Counted from the stretch's first letter, positions 1 to 5,559 are shown. The stretch is 6,014 bases of DNA from JACKOD01 sp041591635 (GCA_041591635.1 JBFHRO010000201.1:1-6014), one strand, 5' to 3'. The notes: generated by a model not told the origin, from the sequence alone. Translations and numbers: made by a program.

Positions 1-2
1 CC

Positions 3-191
3 AAACGCCAGCAACTGATGGATATGCTGGCTCAGCTGCGCAAGCGGGCAAAAGCGGTGGAGCGCCTGATGCGCAATCAGGACGACCCGGCGCTGCGGGA
101 AAAACTCACCCAGGAGCTGGTGTTAATCCGCGCCCAGCGCAAGAAAATGCAGGCAGCGGTCAAGCGGGTGAAAGCGGATCTTGCGCAGTAG
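3..191 (+). CDS. C-terminal 62 residues of an unrecognised basic, helical protein (5'-truncated by the window edge)
   Basis: An open frame enters from the left edge and ends with TAG at 189-191. The 62 visible residues begin KRQQLMDMLAQLRKR and end KRVKADLAQ. They are dominated by Lys, Arg, Gln, Glu, Leu, Ala and Met, contain no Trp, Tyr or Cys, and have regularly spaced Leu/Met/Val positions, which suggests a long amphipathic helix or coiled coil. No catalytic motif is visible and I do not recognise the family. The gene converges on the EAL gene and their 3' ends overlap by 32 bp (160-191). The strongly basic C-terminus could bind nucleic acid or be a structural helix, but that is a guess. 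That it is a real coding end is supported by GC-rich third positions and the natural stop. Its start and function lie outside the window. Confidence 0.55.
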   Translation, partial: KRQQLMDMLAQLRKRAKAVERLMRNQDDPALREKLTQELVLIRAQRKKMQAAVKRVKADLAQ

Positions 192-963
192 TCATCGCCA
201 AGGCATCAAAATCCACACCAGGCAAAGACTCAAACCCGGGTTTGGCAAAATAGTAACCTTGCATGAGTTCGATGCCTGCTGTACGTAACCAGGCCATTTC
301 CGCGGCGGTTTCGATGCCCTCTGCCAGCACCCGGATATTCAGCTCGCGGAGCATGGCGATCGAGTTCTTGACGATGGTCTGCCGTACCCTGTCCTGATCA
401 ATATTTCGGATCAGGTGCATGTCGAGTTTTACAATGTCAGTCTGAAAATCGGCCAATAATCCAAGGCCTGAATAGCCAGAGCCGAAGTCGTCGATGGCCG
501 TTTTGAAACCAAGGCTCTGGTAACAGTTGACGATGCTTTTAACCAGACCGGAATCTTCGATCTTTTCCACTTCGGTAAACTCGAACATGATTTTTTCGGT
601 TGGAAACTGATACTTCCTTGCTGCCTCCAGCGTTGTCCTGATGCAGCGCTCGGGGCGGTAGATCGCCTGGGGAAAGAAGTTGATGCTCAACATGGCATCA
701 AGTTGCAATCGGGAGGCAAGTTCGATGGACTTGACGCGGCAGAGCTGGTCAAACAAATAGCGGTTTTCGTCAGTGACTTTTTCCAGAATCGAAAAGGCCG
801 ATTCGTTGTTTAAACCTCGCACCAATGATTCGTAGCCGAACACAGTGCCAGACCGGCAGTCAACGATGGGTTGAAAGGCCATGGTGAAATCAAAGTCCAA
901 CGTGGCATTGTCCCGGCAGTTTTCGCATGAAAAACGGTCGTAGATGGTTGGCGGTGTGTCCAT
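160..963 (-). CDS. Stand-alone EAL-domain cyclic-di-GMP phosphodiesterase
   Basis: A 267-residue protein that is almost entirely one EAL domain (about residues 25-245). EAL enzymes cut the second messenger cyclic-di-GMP to pGpG and so favour motility over biofilm. The usual catalytic set is visible: the signature is ESL (Glu45, in YESLVRG), Asn95 (SINFFP), Glu128 (FEFTE), Asp158-Asp159 (IDDFGSGYSGLGLL), Lys179 (IVKLD), Glu215 (LAEGIE) and Gln235 (QGYYFAKP). The intact metal ligands and loop-6 motif suggest an active enzyme rather than a degenerate sensor. The N-terminus has a Cys-x2-Cys pair (Cys13, Cys16) before the domain. No membrane segment, signal peptide or GGDEF domain is seen, so it should be cytoplasmic. 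The ATG at 963 is preceded by AGGGA (969-973) with 5-nt spacing, which supports this start. The gene lies downstream of the catabolic operon on the same strand but has its own promoter candidate. The exact subfamily and any input signal are unknown. Confidence 0.93.
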   Translation of the reverse strand: MDTPPTIYDRFSCENCRDNATLDFDFTMAFQPIVDCRSGTVFGYESLVRGLNNESAFSILEKVTDENRYLFDQLCRVKSIELASRLQLDAMLSINFFPQAIYRPERCIRTTLEAARKYQFPTEKIMFEFTEVEKIEDSGLVKSIVNCYQSLGFKTAIDDFGSGYSGLGLLADFQTDIVKLDMHLIRNIDQDRVRQTIVKNSIAMLRELNIRVLAEGIETAAEMAWLRTAGIELMQGYYFAKPGFESLPGVDFDALAMTTAQDPLSPA

Positions 964-968
964 GGTTG

Positions 969-975
969 TCCCTGC
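969..975 (-). promoter_or_regulatory. Ribosome binding site of the EAL gene
   Basis: On the minus strand the sequence reads GCAGGGACAACCATG. AGGGA sits 5 nt before the ATG at 963, an ordinary and well-placed Shine-Dalgarno that supports the chosen start. Confidence 0.7.
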
Positions 976-995
976 TGAAGGTCAGTGATTGTGGT

Positions 996-1023
996 GTTAA
1001 ACACAGGAAACCGAGGGTTTCAA
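996..1023 (-). promoter_or_regulatory. Candidate sigma70 promoter for the EAL gene
   Basis: On the minus strand TTGAAA (1018-1023, 5 of 6 matches to the -35 consensus) is followed after 16 nt by TTTAAC (996-1001, 4 of 6 matches to the -10 consensus), about 30 nt before the ATG. It lies beyond the inverted repeat that follows the E2 gene, consistent with independent transcription of the EAL gene. The -10 is imperfect, so this is a candidate only. Confidence 0.3.
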
Positions 1024-1075
1024 TGCCAGCAAGCCTACCATCTTGTGAAGCACAATGCTTCTGTGGCGAAACAGG

Positions 1076-1121
1076 TTCCGGTGACACCCTGGCGAGCGGG
1101 GCATGTCAGAGTGTCACGGAA
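1076..1121 (-). terminator. Inverted repeat just after the operon, possible transcript end
   Basis: TTCC(G)GTGACAC at 1076-1087 pairs with GTGTCACGGAA at 1111-1121, giving 11 bp with one bulged G and a 23-nt loop. It begins 7 nt after the E2 stop codon, where an operon terminator or a 3'-end protecting hairpin would be expected. Neither strand has a T-run after the stem, so it is not a classical intrinsic terminator. It could also be a protein-binding dyad. Confidence 0.35.
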
Positions 1122-1127
1122 GTCTAG

Positions 1128-2234
1128 TCAGGCCTTGGTCAGCGCCATGATCAGGGTTTTAAGGAATCGGGCCGCTTCCCCCCCGGTGACTGCCCGGTGA
1201 TCAAAGGTCACCGACAGCGGCAGAATGCGCCGGATGGCGATTTGCTGTGCGCGCGCCACAACCTCTTCCCGCACCACACCGGCCCCCACAATGGCCACCT
1301 GTGGCGGCACCACAATGGGGTTGGCGTAGCGACCGGCGATGGTGCCAAAGTTCGACAGTGTAATTGTGGCTCCCTGCATTTCGGCAGGCGGGATGGTGCG
1401 TTTGACGACATCCTGACGCAGACGATCAAGCCCCGCGCGCAGGTCGGCTTCATCGCGACTGGCGACGTTGCGCAGCACCGGTACAAAGAGCCCTTCGGCC
1501 GTGTCGACCGCAATGCCCAGATCGACCACCTGGCGCAAGCGGCGACTCATGCTGGTGCCATCGAACCAGGCGTTGACGGCCGGGTTTTTGCGACAGGCAC
1601 AGGCAATGGCCTGCACCAGCCGGATGGTGATGTCGGTGCCGGGAGCCCAGTCGTGAATGTCGGCATCCTCGTGCAGCGTGACCGGTACCACCTGGCTGTG
1701 AGAGGCCGCCATGGCGTTGGCCATGGCACGTCGCACGCCCTTGAGGGATTCGGCGGCGCCGTGCTGCTGTTCCAGGTGCGCGGCTTTTTCCACCTCGGCG
1801 GCCGTAATCAGCCCCGCCGGGCCGGGGCTTAGCTGGTCGAGATCGACTTGCAGCCGTGCCGCCAGTGCCCGCACCGCCGGGGTGGCCCGGGCATGGTGGG
1901 CCTGCCGGCTGGAGGGCGCCGCGCCAATAATGAAGTGGTCTTCGCTGGCACCGGGAGCCTGTGCCAGCTTGCCCACCACAGTGCCGCTGTCGCCGCTTTC
2001 CTGATGGTCGAACTCGACCAGGGGTTCGCCGGTATGAATCACGTCGCCCTTGGCACCAAACAGCGCCACAATGGTGCCGGCACAGGGGGAGGGAACCTCG
2101 ACAATGGCCTTGGCTGTCTCGACTTCCACCAAAAGCTGATCGACCTCGACCTGATCACCCACCGCCACATGCCAGTTGACGATCTCGGCCTCGGGCAGAC
2201 CTTCGCCCAGATCGGGCAGTTTGAAATACTTCAT
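1128..2234 (-). CDS. Lipoyl-bearing dihydrolipoamide acyltransferase (E2) of a 2-oxoacid dehydrogenase complex, branched-chain type
   Basis: E2 is the core of the complex. It receives the acyl group from E1 on a lipoyl arm and passes it to CoA. The protein has 368 residues, normal for a one-lipoyl E2. Domains in order: lipoyl domain, residues 1-76, with the attachment lysine Lys42 in VETAKAIVEVPSP; a short linker, 77-113; the E1/E3-binding domain, about 115-151 (ATPAVRALAARL to ITAAEVEKA); and the catalytic acyltransferase domain, about 163-368. The active-site His346 is in TFDHRAVTGGEAARF, but the Asp usual in the HxxxDG motif is Thr350. The frame is open 10 codons further upstream (ATG at 2264). 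The start at 2234 is chosen because AGGAG lies 6 nt before it and MKYFKLPDLGEG is the standard E2 N-terminus. It is last in the operon, 59 nt after E1 beta. The substrate (branched-chain or pyruvate) cannot be fixed from E2 alone. Confidence 0.93.
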   Translation of the reverse strand: MKYFKLPDLGEGLPEAEIVNWHVAVGDQVEVDQLLVEVETAKAIVEVPSPCAGTIVALFGAKGDVIHTGEPLVEFDHQESGDSGTVVGKLAQAPGASEDHFIIGAAPSSRQAHHARATPAVRALAARLQVDLDQLSPGPAGLITAAEVEKAAHLEQQHGAAESLKGVRRAMANAMAASHSQVVPVTLHEDADIHDWAPGTDITIRLVQAIACACRKNPAVNAWFDGTSMSRRLRQVVDLGIAVDTAEGLFVPVLRNVASRDEADLRAGLDRLRQDVVKRTIPPAEMQGATITLSNFGTIAGRYANPIVVPPQVAIVGAGVVREEVVARAQQIAIRRILPLSVTFDHRAVTGGEAARFLKTLIMALTKA

Positions 2235-2240
2235 GGCGCT

Positions 2241-2245
2241 CTCCT
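2241..2245 (-). promoter_or_regulatory. Ribosome binding site that decides the E2 start
   Basis: The minus strand reads TTGAGGAGAGCGCCATG. AGGAG is 6 nt before the ATG at 2234, while the upstream ATG at 2264 would place this strong site inside the coding region. The same nine bases, TTGTTGAGG, also occur 26 nt further upstream (2269-2277). Confidence 0.8.
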
Positions 2246-2293
2246 CAACAAACGATCTCAGCAAATGGCCTCAACAAGTGTCCGGGCCCATCC

Positions 2294-3277
2294 TTAGCGA
2301 CCAAAATCCAGTACCTCGGCGGCAACGCCGAGAATGCGTTCAACGCTGGGCATGTAGAGCATCTCCTGGCGCAGATAGGGCATGATGGTGTCGAATCCGG
2401 TCACCCGCCGGATAGGCGCCTTGAGGTCCAGCAGGCAGTGTTCTTGCAAGGTGGCGGCGATCTCCGCACCCACCCCGCAGTGGCCGGGGGCTTCGTGAAT
2501 GATCAGGGCGCGGCCGGTTTTACTGACCGAGGCAATCAGGGTTTGGCGGTCGAGGGGGCTGACCGTGGCCACATCAATGACTTCGCAGCCAACGCCTTGC
2601 TGTTTGAGGCTGTCCGCCGCCTTGAGGGTTTCCTGAATCATGGCCCCCCAGGAGATCAGCGTCAGGTCGTCACCCTCGCGCAGGGTAAAGCAGGTATCCA
2701 GCGGCAGGGCCTCGCCATCATCGGCGACCGGCTGTGATACCGCTCGATAGATGCGTTTGGGTTCGAGAAAAACAACCGGATCGGGGTCACGAATGGCAGC
2801 CAGCAACAGGCGATAGGCCCGCAGGGGCGAGCTGGGAATCACCACCCGAAGCCCGGGAATGTGCGCCAGCAGGGCTTCGGTGCTTTCACTGTGATGCTCC
2901 GGGGCGTGAATGCCGCCGCCAAAGGGGGCGCGGATCACCAGCGGGCAGCTCAGTCGCCCCCGGGTGCGATTGCGCAGACGGGAGGCATGGCAAATGAGCT
3001 GTTCCATGGCCGGGTAAATAAAGCCCATGAACTGGATTTCGGCCACCGGGTGCAGGCCCTGGGTAGCCATGCCGATGGCCGCGCCCACGATCATGGTTTC
3101 TGCCAGTGGCGTGTCTACCACGCGCCGCGGGCCAAAGGTTTTGCGCAGGTCGACGGTGGCACGAAATACGCCGCCATTGACGCCGACATCTTCTCCCATG
3201 ACCAGCAGGTTAGGGTCGGCCGCCAGCTCATGGGCGAGGGCGAGGTTGATGGCTTCCACCATGGTGAGATTAGTCAT
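2294..3277 (-). CDS. 2-oxoacid dehydrogenase E1 component, beta subunit (branched-chain type)
   Basis: A 327-residue subunit of the thiamine-diphosphate E1 heterotetramer, the usual length for the family. It carries the transketolase pyrimidine-binding domain first (about 1-180) and the C-terminal transketolase domain after it (about 195-320). Visible family motifs are VMGEDVG (26-32), DTPLAE with the cofactor-activating Glu60, GGGIHAPEHHSES (120-132, with His128-His129 near the active site), LEPKRIYR (171-178), SWGAMI (209-214), the VIDVATVSPLD stretch (233-243) and HEAPGHCGVGAEI (261-273). The EPKRIYR and HEAP segments resemble branched-chain E1 beta more than pyruvate E1 beta. The ATG at 3277 has GGAGG 6 nt upstream and gives the normal MTNLTMVEAIN start; the longer frame from 3346 adds 23 unrelated residues. 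The start overlaps the E1 alpha stop by 8 nt (ATGACTAA), implying translational coupling and equal amounts of the two subunits. Confidence 0.93.
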   Translation of the reverse strand: MTNLTMVEAINLALAHELAADPNLLVMGEDVGVNGGVFRATVDLRKTFGPRRVVDTPLAETMIVGAAIGMATQGLHPVAEIQFMGFIYPAMEQLICHASRLRNRTRGRLSCPLVIRAPFGGGIHAPEHHSESTEALLAHIPGLRVVIPSSPLRAYRLLLAAIRDPDPVVFLEPKRIYRAVSQPVADDGEALPLDTCFTLREGDDLTLISWGAMIQETLKAADSLKQQGVGCEVIDVATVSPLDRQTLIASVSKTGRALIIHEAPGHCGVGAEIAATLQEHCLLDLKAPIRRVTGFDTIMPYLRQEMLYMPSVERILGVAAEVLDFGR

Positions 3278-4349
3278 GGCCGGCCTCCGGGCGAATCGCC
3301 TTGAGATGATCGTATTGGGGTTGCAGGTCGGCGGGCAGCCGCGCATACAAATAGTCGAACATGGCCGTGGGGGCCGCCGGCGGCGTATTCAGGTAGTCGC
3401 TCACCACTTGCTCCACCTGGGTCTTGCAACGGGTCAGCAAGGCTTTTTCTTCGGCCTCGCTCCAGGCGTTCTGGTGGGCGAGGCAGGTGCGCAGGCGCTT
3501 TACCGGCTCCTCGTCCCAGGCTTTTTTCAGCTCGTCCTGGGAGCGGTAGCGTGAGGCATCGTCGGCGGTGGTGTGATCGCCCAGGCGATAGGTAATGGCC
3601 TCGACCAGCGTCGGGCCCTGTCCGGTGCGGGCTTTTTCCAGGGCCTGGGTGAGACTGTCGTGAACGGCAACAAAATCGTTGCCGTCGACCTGTACGCCCG
3701 CAATGCCCGCCCCTATGGCTTTTTGCGCCAGGGTCTCGGCGTGGCACTGAAGGTAACGCGGGGTCGAAATGGCCCATTGGTTGTTGGCGATCAGAAATAC
3801 CAGAGGCAGCTGCCAGGCGCCGGCAAGGTTGAGGCTTTCCAGAAAATCTCCCTTGGAGGTGGAGCCATCTCCGCCGGAAACCAGCACCGCCCGGGGTTGC
3901 TGGCGAAAGCGGATGGCGCTGGCAACCCCGGCGGCATGACAGAACTGGGTGGCGATGGGAACACAAATGGGCAAGTCTTCCTTTTGTGCAGCAAAGCAGC
4001 TGCCCCGCTCGTCGCCGCCCCAATACAAGAGTTGCTCTACCAGGCGCACACCGCGCAGGTACTGGGTTCCCAGATCGCGGTAGTAGGGCACAAAGACATC
4101 GTCTTTGCGTAACGCCATGCCGGCGGCGATGCTGATGGCCTCATGCCCCAGAATCGAGGGGTAGGTGCCTATCTTGCCGGTGCGTTGCAGGGCAATGGCT
4201 TTTTGGTCGAAGGCCCGAATCAGCACCATGTGCTCGTACGCCTGGCGCAACAACCCGGCATCGTAGCCTTCTGGCAGGGTGGCAATGACCTTGCCGGCGC
4301 TGTTGATAAAACGGCGGCTTTCGATGCGAAACTCGTAGATTTTTTTCAT
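3270..4349 (-). CDS. 2-oxoacid dehydrogenase E1 component, alpha subunit (branched-chain or pyruvate type)
   Basis: A 359-residue alpha subunit of the thiamine-diphosphate E1 enzyme, which decarboxylates a 2-oxoacid and reductively acylates the lipoyl arm of E2. The cofactor fold is clear: GDGSTSKGDF starts the ThDP/Mg motif at 160 and it closes with ANNQWAIS (Asn189-Asn190). Upstream are RTGKIGTYPSILGHEA (56-71) and PYYRD (88-92). The conserved loop YRLGDHTTADDASRYR (254-269) matches the family's active-site loop. Where the mammalian branched-chain enzyme has its kinase-regulated Ser, this protein has Thr260, so eukaryote-like phosphorylation control is not expected. The ATG at 4349 has GGAG (4356-4359) 6 nt upstream, inside the 11-nt gap after the amino acid dehydrogenase gene. 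Motifs do not strictly separate branched-chain from pyruvate E1 alpha. The neighbouring Leu-type dehydrogenase argues for branched-chain 2-oxoacids. Confidence 0.93.
   Translation of the reverse strand: MKKIYEFRIESRRFINSAGKVIATLPEGYDAGLLRQAYEHMVLIRAFDQKAIALQRTGKIGTYPSILGHEAISIAAGMALRKDDVFVPYYRDLGTQYLRGVRLVEQLLYWGGDERGSCFAAQKEDLPICVPIATQFCHAAGVASAIRFRQQPRAVLVSGGDGSTSKGDFLESLNLAGAWQLPLVFLIANNQWAISTPRYLQCHAETLAQKAIGAGIAGVQVDGNDFVAVHDSLTQALEKARTGQGPTLVEAITYRLGDHTTADDASRYRSQDELKKAWDEEPVKRLRTCLAHQNAWSEAEEKALLTRCKTQVEQVVSDYLNTPPAAPTAMFDYLYARLPADLQPQYDHLKAIRPEAGHD
3284..3288 (-). promoter_or_regulatory. Ribosome binding site that decides the E1 beta start
   Basis: GGAGG on the minus strand is 6 nt before the ATG at 3277. 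It lies inside the last codons of E1 alpha, as expected for a coupled gene pair. Confidence 0.8.
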
Positions 4350-4360
4350 ACCAGACTCCG

Positions 4361-5383
4361 TTAAACGCCGTACAACCGGGATTCAGCCATGCGATCCGCC
4401 ACCTCACTGGTGGGGCAGTGCTCGCTTTGGGCGGCGTCAAAAATACCGGCCAGGGTATGGCTGATGCCGTCGATTTTGTTGGTGATGACCTTGGGTTTGG
4501 CGCCTGCGTGGTGCAACGAGGCATAAATCAGGCCGCCGGCATTAATGACATAGTCGGGCGCATACAAAATGCCCCGCTCGAACAGGCGAATGCCATCGTG
4601 CGCGCTGGCCAGCTGATTGTTGGCCGAGCCTGCCACAATGGCGCAGGCCAGGCGATCACGGGTGTGGGGATTAATGATGCCGCCCAGACCGCAAGGGGCG
4701 AACACCTCGGCTGGGGTATCGTAGATGGCATCAACACTGACCGTGCGGGCATTAAAACGCTCGCTGGCGGCCTTCATCTTGGTGGCGTCGATGTCACTCA
4801 CAATCAACTCAGCCCCGGCATTGTGCAGGCGTTCGGCCAGCACATAACCCACGTTACCCAGGCCCTGCAGGGCCACGGTGATGCCCTCAAGGCTGGCGCG
4901 TCCAAGGCGGTGCCGAACGGCGGCACAGATCCCCAGAAACACGCCTTCGGCGGTGTGGCCCGAGGGATTGCCTTCATGGGTGGTGCTGGTGACATGGCGT
5001 GTTTCGCGACGGATGATATCCATTTCGTGCGCCGTTGTGCCCGCATCCACGGCGGTGATGTAGCGGCCCTTTAACTCCTCGACAAAGCGCCCGAAGGCGC
5101 TGAACAGGGCTTCGCGGTCGTAGCCGGTGCGGGGCTTGATGATCACGGCCTTGCCGCCGCCCTGTTCAATGCCGGCCATGACCGCCTTGTAACTCATGCC
5201 CTTGGCGAGGCGAATCGCATCCGTCACGGCCAGGGCGTCGTCGCCATACTCAATGAACCGGCAGCCGCCCAGCGCGGGCCCCAGGCGCGTATTGTGAATG
5301 GCAATGATGGCCTTGAGATGGGTATTTGGATCGTACTTGAAGTGAAGATCGCAGACGCGATCCGCTTCCATCAGCGTAAACAT
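4361..5383 (-). CDS. ldh: Leucine/valine-type amino acid dehydrogenase (Glu/Leu/Phe/Val dehydrogenase family)
   Basis: A cytoplasmic NAD-dependent oxidative deaminase that converts Leu, Val or Ile to the 2-oxoacid plus ammonia, feeding the E1-E2 complex encoded next. The protein has 340 residues, close to known leucine dehydrogenases. The N-terminal substrate domain shows GPALGG (35-40), the two active-site lysines Lys66 and Lys78 in SYKAVMAGIEQGGGKAV with the family's 12-residue spacing, and Asp113 in AVDAGTT. The Rossmann domain shows QGLGNVG (173-179), an acidic residue after the second strand (Asp197 in IVSDID) that fits NAD rather than NADP, AGSANNQL (251-258) and YAPDYVINAGGLI (274-286). 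The frame is open up to a TTG at 5491 and includes an ATG at 5392. The ATG at 5383 is chosen because GAGGA lies 8 nt before it, whereas it touches the 5392 ATG. First gene of the operon, with a long structured leader. Phenylalanine specificity cannot be excluded. Confidence 0.9.
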   Translation of the reverse strand: MFTLMEADRVCDLHFKYDPNTHLKAIIAIHNTRLGPALGGCRFIEYGDDALAVTDAIRLAKGMSYKAVMAGIEQGGGKAVIIKPRTGYDREALFSAFGRFVEELKGRYITAVDAGTTAHEMDIIRRETRHVTSTTHEGNPSGHTAEGVFLGICAAVRHRLGRASLEGITVALQGLGNVGYVLAERLHNAGAELIVSDIDATKMKAASERFNARTVSVDAIYDTPAEVFAPCGLGGIINPHTRDRLACAIVAGSANNQLASAHDGIRLFERGILYAPDYVINAGGLIYASLHHAGAKPKVITNKIDGISHTLAGIFDAAQSEHCPTSEVADRMAESRLYGV

Positions 5384-5391
5384 GGCGTGCA

Positions 5392-5396
5392 TCCTC
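5392..5396 (-). promoter_or_regulatory. Ribosome binding site that decides the amino acid dehydrogenase start
   Basis: The minus strand reads AACGAGGATGCACGCCATG. GAGGA is 8 nt before the ATG at 5383. The in-frame ATG at 5392 overlaps the site itself and so is an unlikely start. Confidence 0.65.
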
Positions 5397-5402
5397 GTTA
5401 CG

Positions 5403-5474
5403 TTAACCTGCCGCGTCCGGGCTTGTGGCCCCGTGGCCGGGCAGGTTGCAGGTTGTGCCCACGTTGGGAGGCAT
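5403..5474 (-). CDS. Possible 23-residue leader ORF upstream of the amino acid dehydrogenase gene
   Basis: A short frame starts with ATG at 5474 and ends with TAA at 5403-5405, 19 nt before the dehydrogenase ATG. It encodes MPPNVGTTCNLPGHG, then ATSPDAAG. A Shine-Dalgarno-like GGAAGGG precedes the ATG by 5 nt and lies largely inside the left arm of the hairpin at 5476-5507. The peptide has one Leu and one Val, so it is not a classical branched-chain attenuator. It could be chance. The placement in the leader and the site inside a hairpin are what make it worth listing. Confidence 0.2.
   Translation of the reverse strand: MPPNVGTTCNLPGHGATSPDAAG
5405..5454 (-). repeat. Inverted repeat with a duplicated arm in the operon leader
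   Basis: AACCTGCC (5405-5412) is complementary to GGCAGGTT (5440-5447). GCAGGTT is then repeated in tandem at 5448-5454, so the first arm could pair with either copy. The enclosed stretch is very GC-rich, with a CCGG pair at 5417-5420 and 5437-5440. The structure ends 9 nt before the ribosome binding site of the dehydrogenase and could influence translation. No U-run follows, so it is not a transcription attenuator of the usual kind. Confidence 0.45.
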
Positions 5475-5475
5475 A

Positions 5476-5507
5476 CACACCCTTCCCGCAAAGGCGAGAA
5501 GGGTGTG
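5476..5507. repeat. Strong hairpin in the operon leader
   Basis: CACACCCTTC (5476-5485) and GAAGGGTGTG (5498-5507) are perfect 10-bp complements. After one mismatch, three further pairs (5487-5489 with 5494-5496) close a four-base loop. Read leftwards it sits in the leader of the catabolic operon. Neither strand has an immediate T-run, so a simple intrinsic terminator is not supported. A role in mRNA stability or in masking the small upstream ORF is possible. Confidence 0.6.
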
Positions 5508-5528
5508 AATCAGCGGTTTCTTGGTTTA

Positions 5529-5559
5529 AGTATAGGCAGAAAGATCAAAATGTGATCAA
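5529..5559 (-). promoter_or_regulatory. Candidate promoter of the dehydrogenase-E1-E2 operon
   Basis: TATACT on the minus strand (5529-5534) matches 5 of 6 bases of the -10 consensus. TTGATC (5554-5559) could serve as the -35, but the spacer is 19 nt rather than 17. A second TTGATC (5543-5548) lies exactly 11 bp, one helical turn, away. A start near 5522 would give a leader of about 140 nt. The long spacer would suit an activator-dependent promoter. No regulator gene is in the window. Confidence 0.4.

Noticed and set aside
1197..1832. 211-codon plus-strand frame opposite the E2 gene
   Set aside because: Antisense shadow of a well-supported E2 gene; its composition (many Gly, His, Arg) has no family resemblance and no ribosome binding site is evident.
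3573..4112. 179-codon plus-strand frame opposite the E1 alpha gene
   Set aside because: Shadow frame caused by GC-biased codon use in E1 alpha; no recognisable domain.
4418..5074. 218-codon plus-strand frame opposite the amino acid dehydrogenase gene
   Set aside because: Mirror frame of a conserved enzyme gene, low-complexity Gly/Ala/His composition, no supporting signals.
5384..5491. N-terminal extension of the amino acid dehydrogenase to a TTG at 5491 or an ATG at 5392
   Set aside because: The added residues do not resemble the family and cross two hairpins; the ribosome binding site at 5392-5396 fits only the ATG at 5383.
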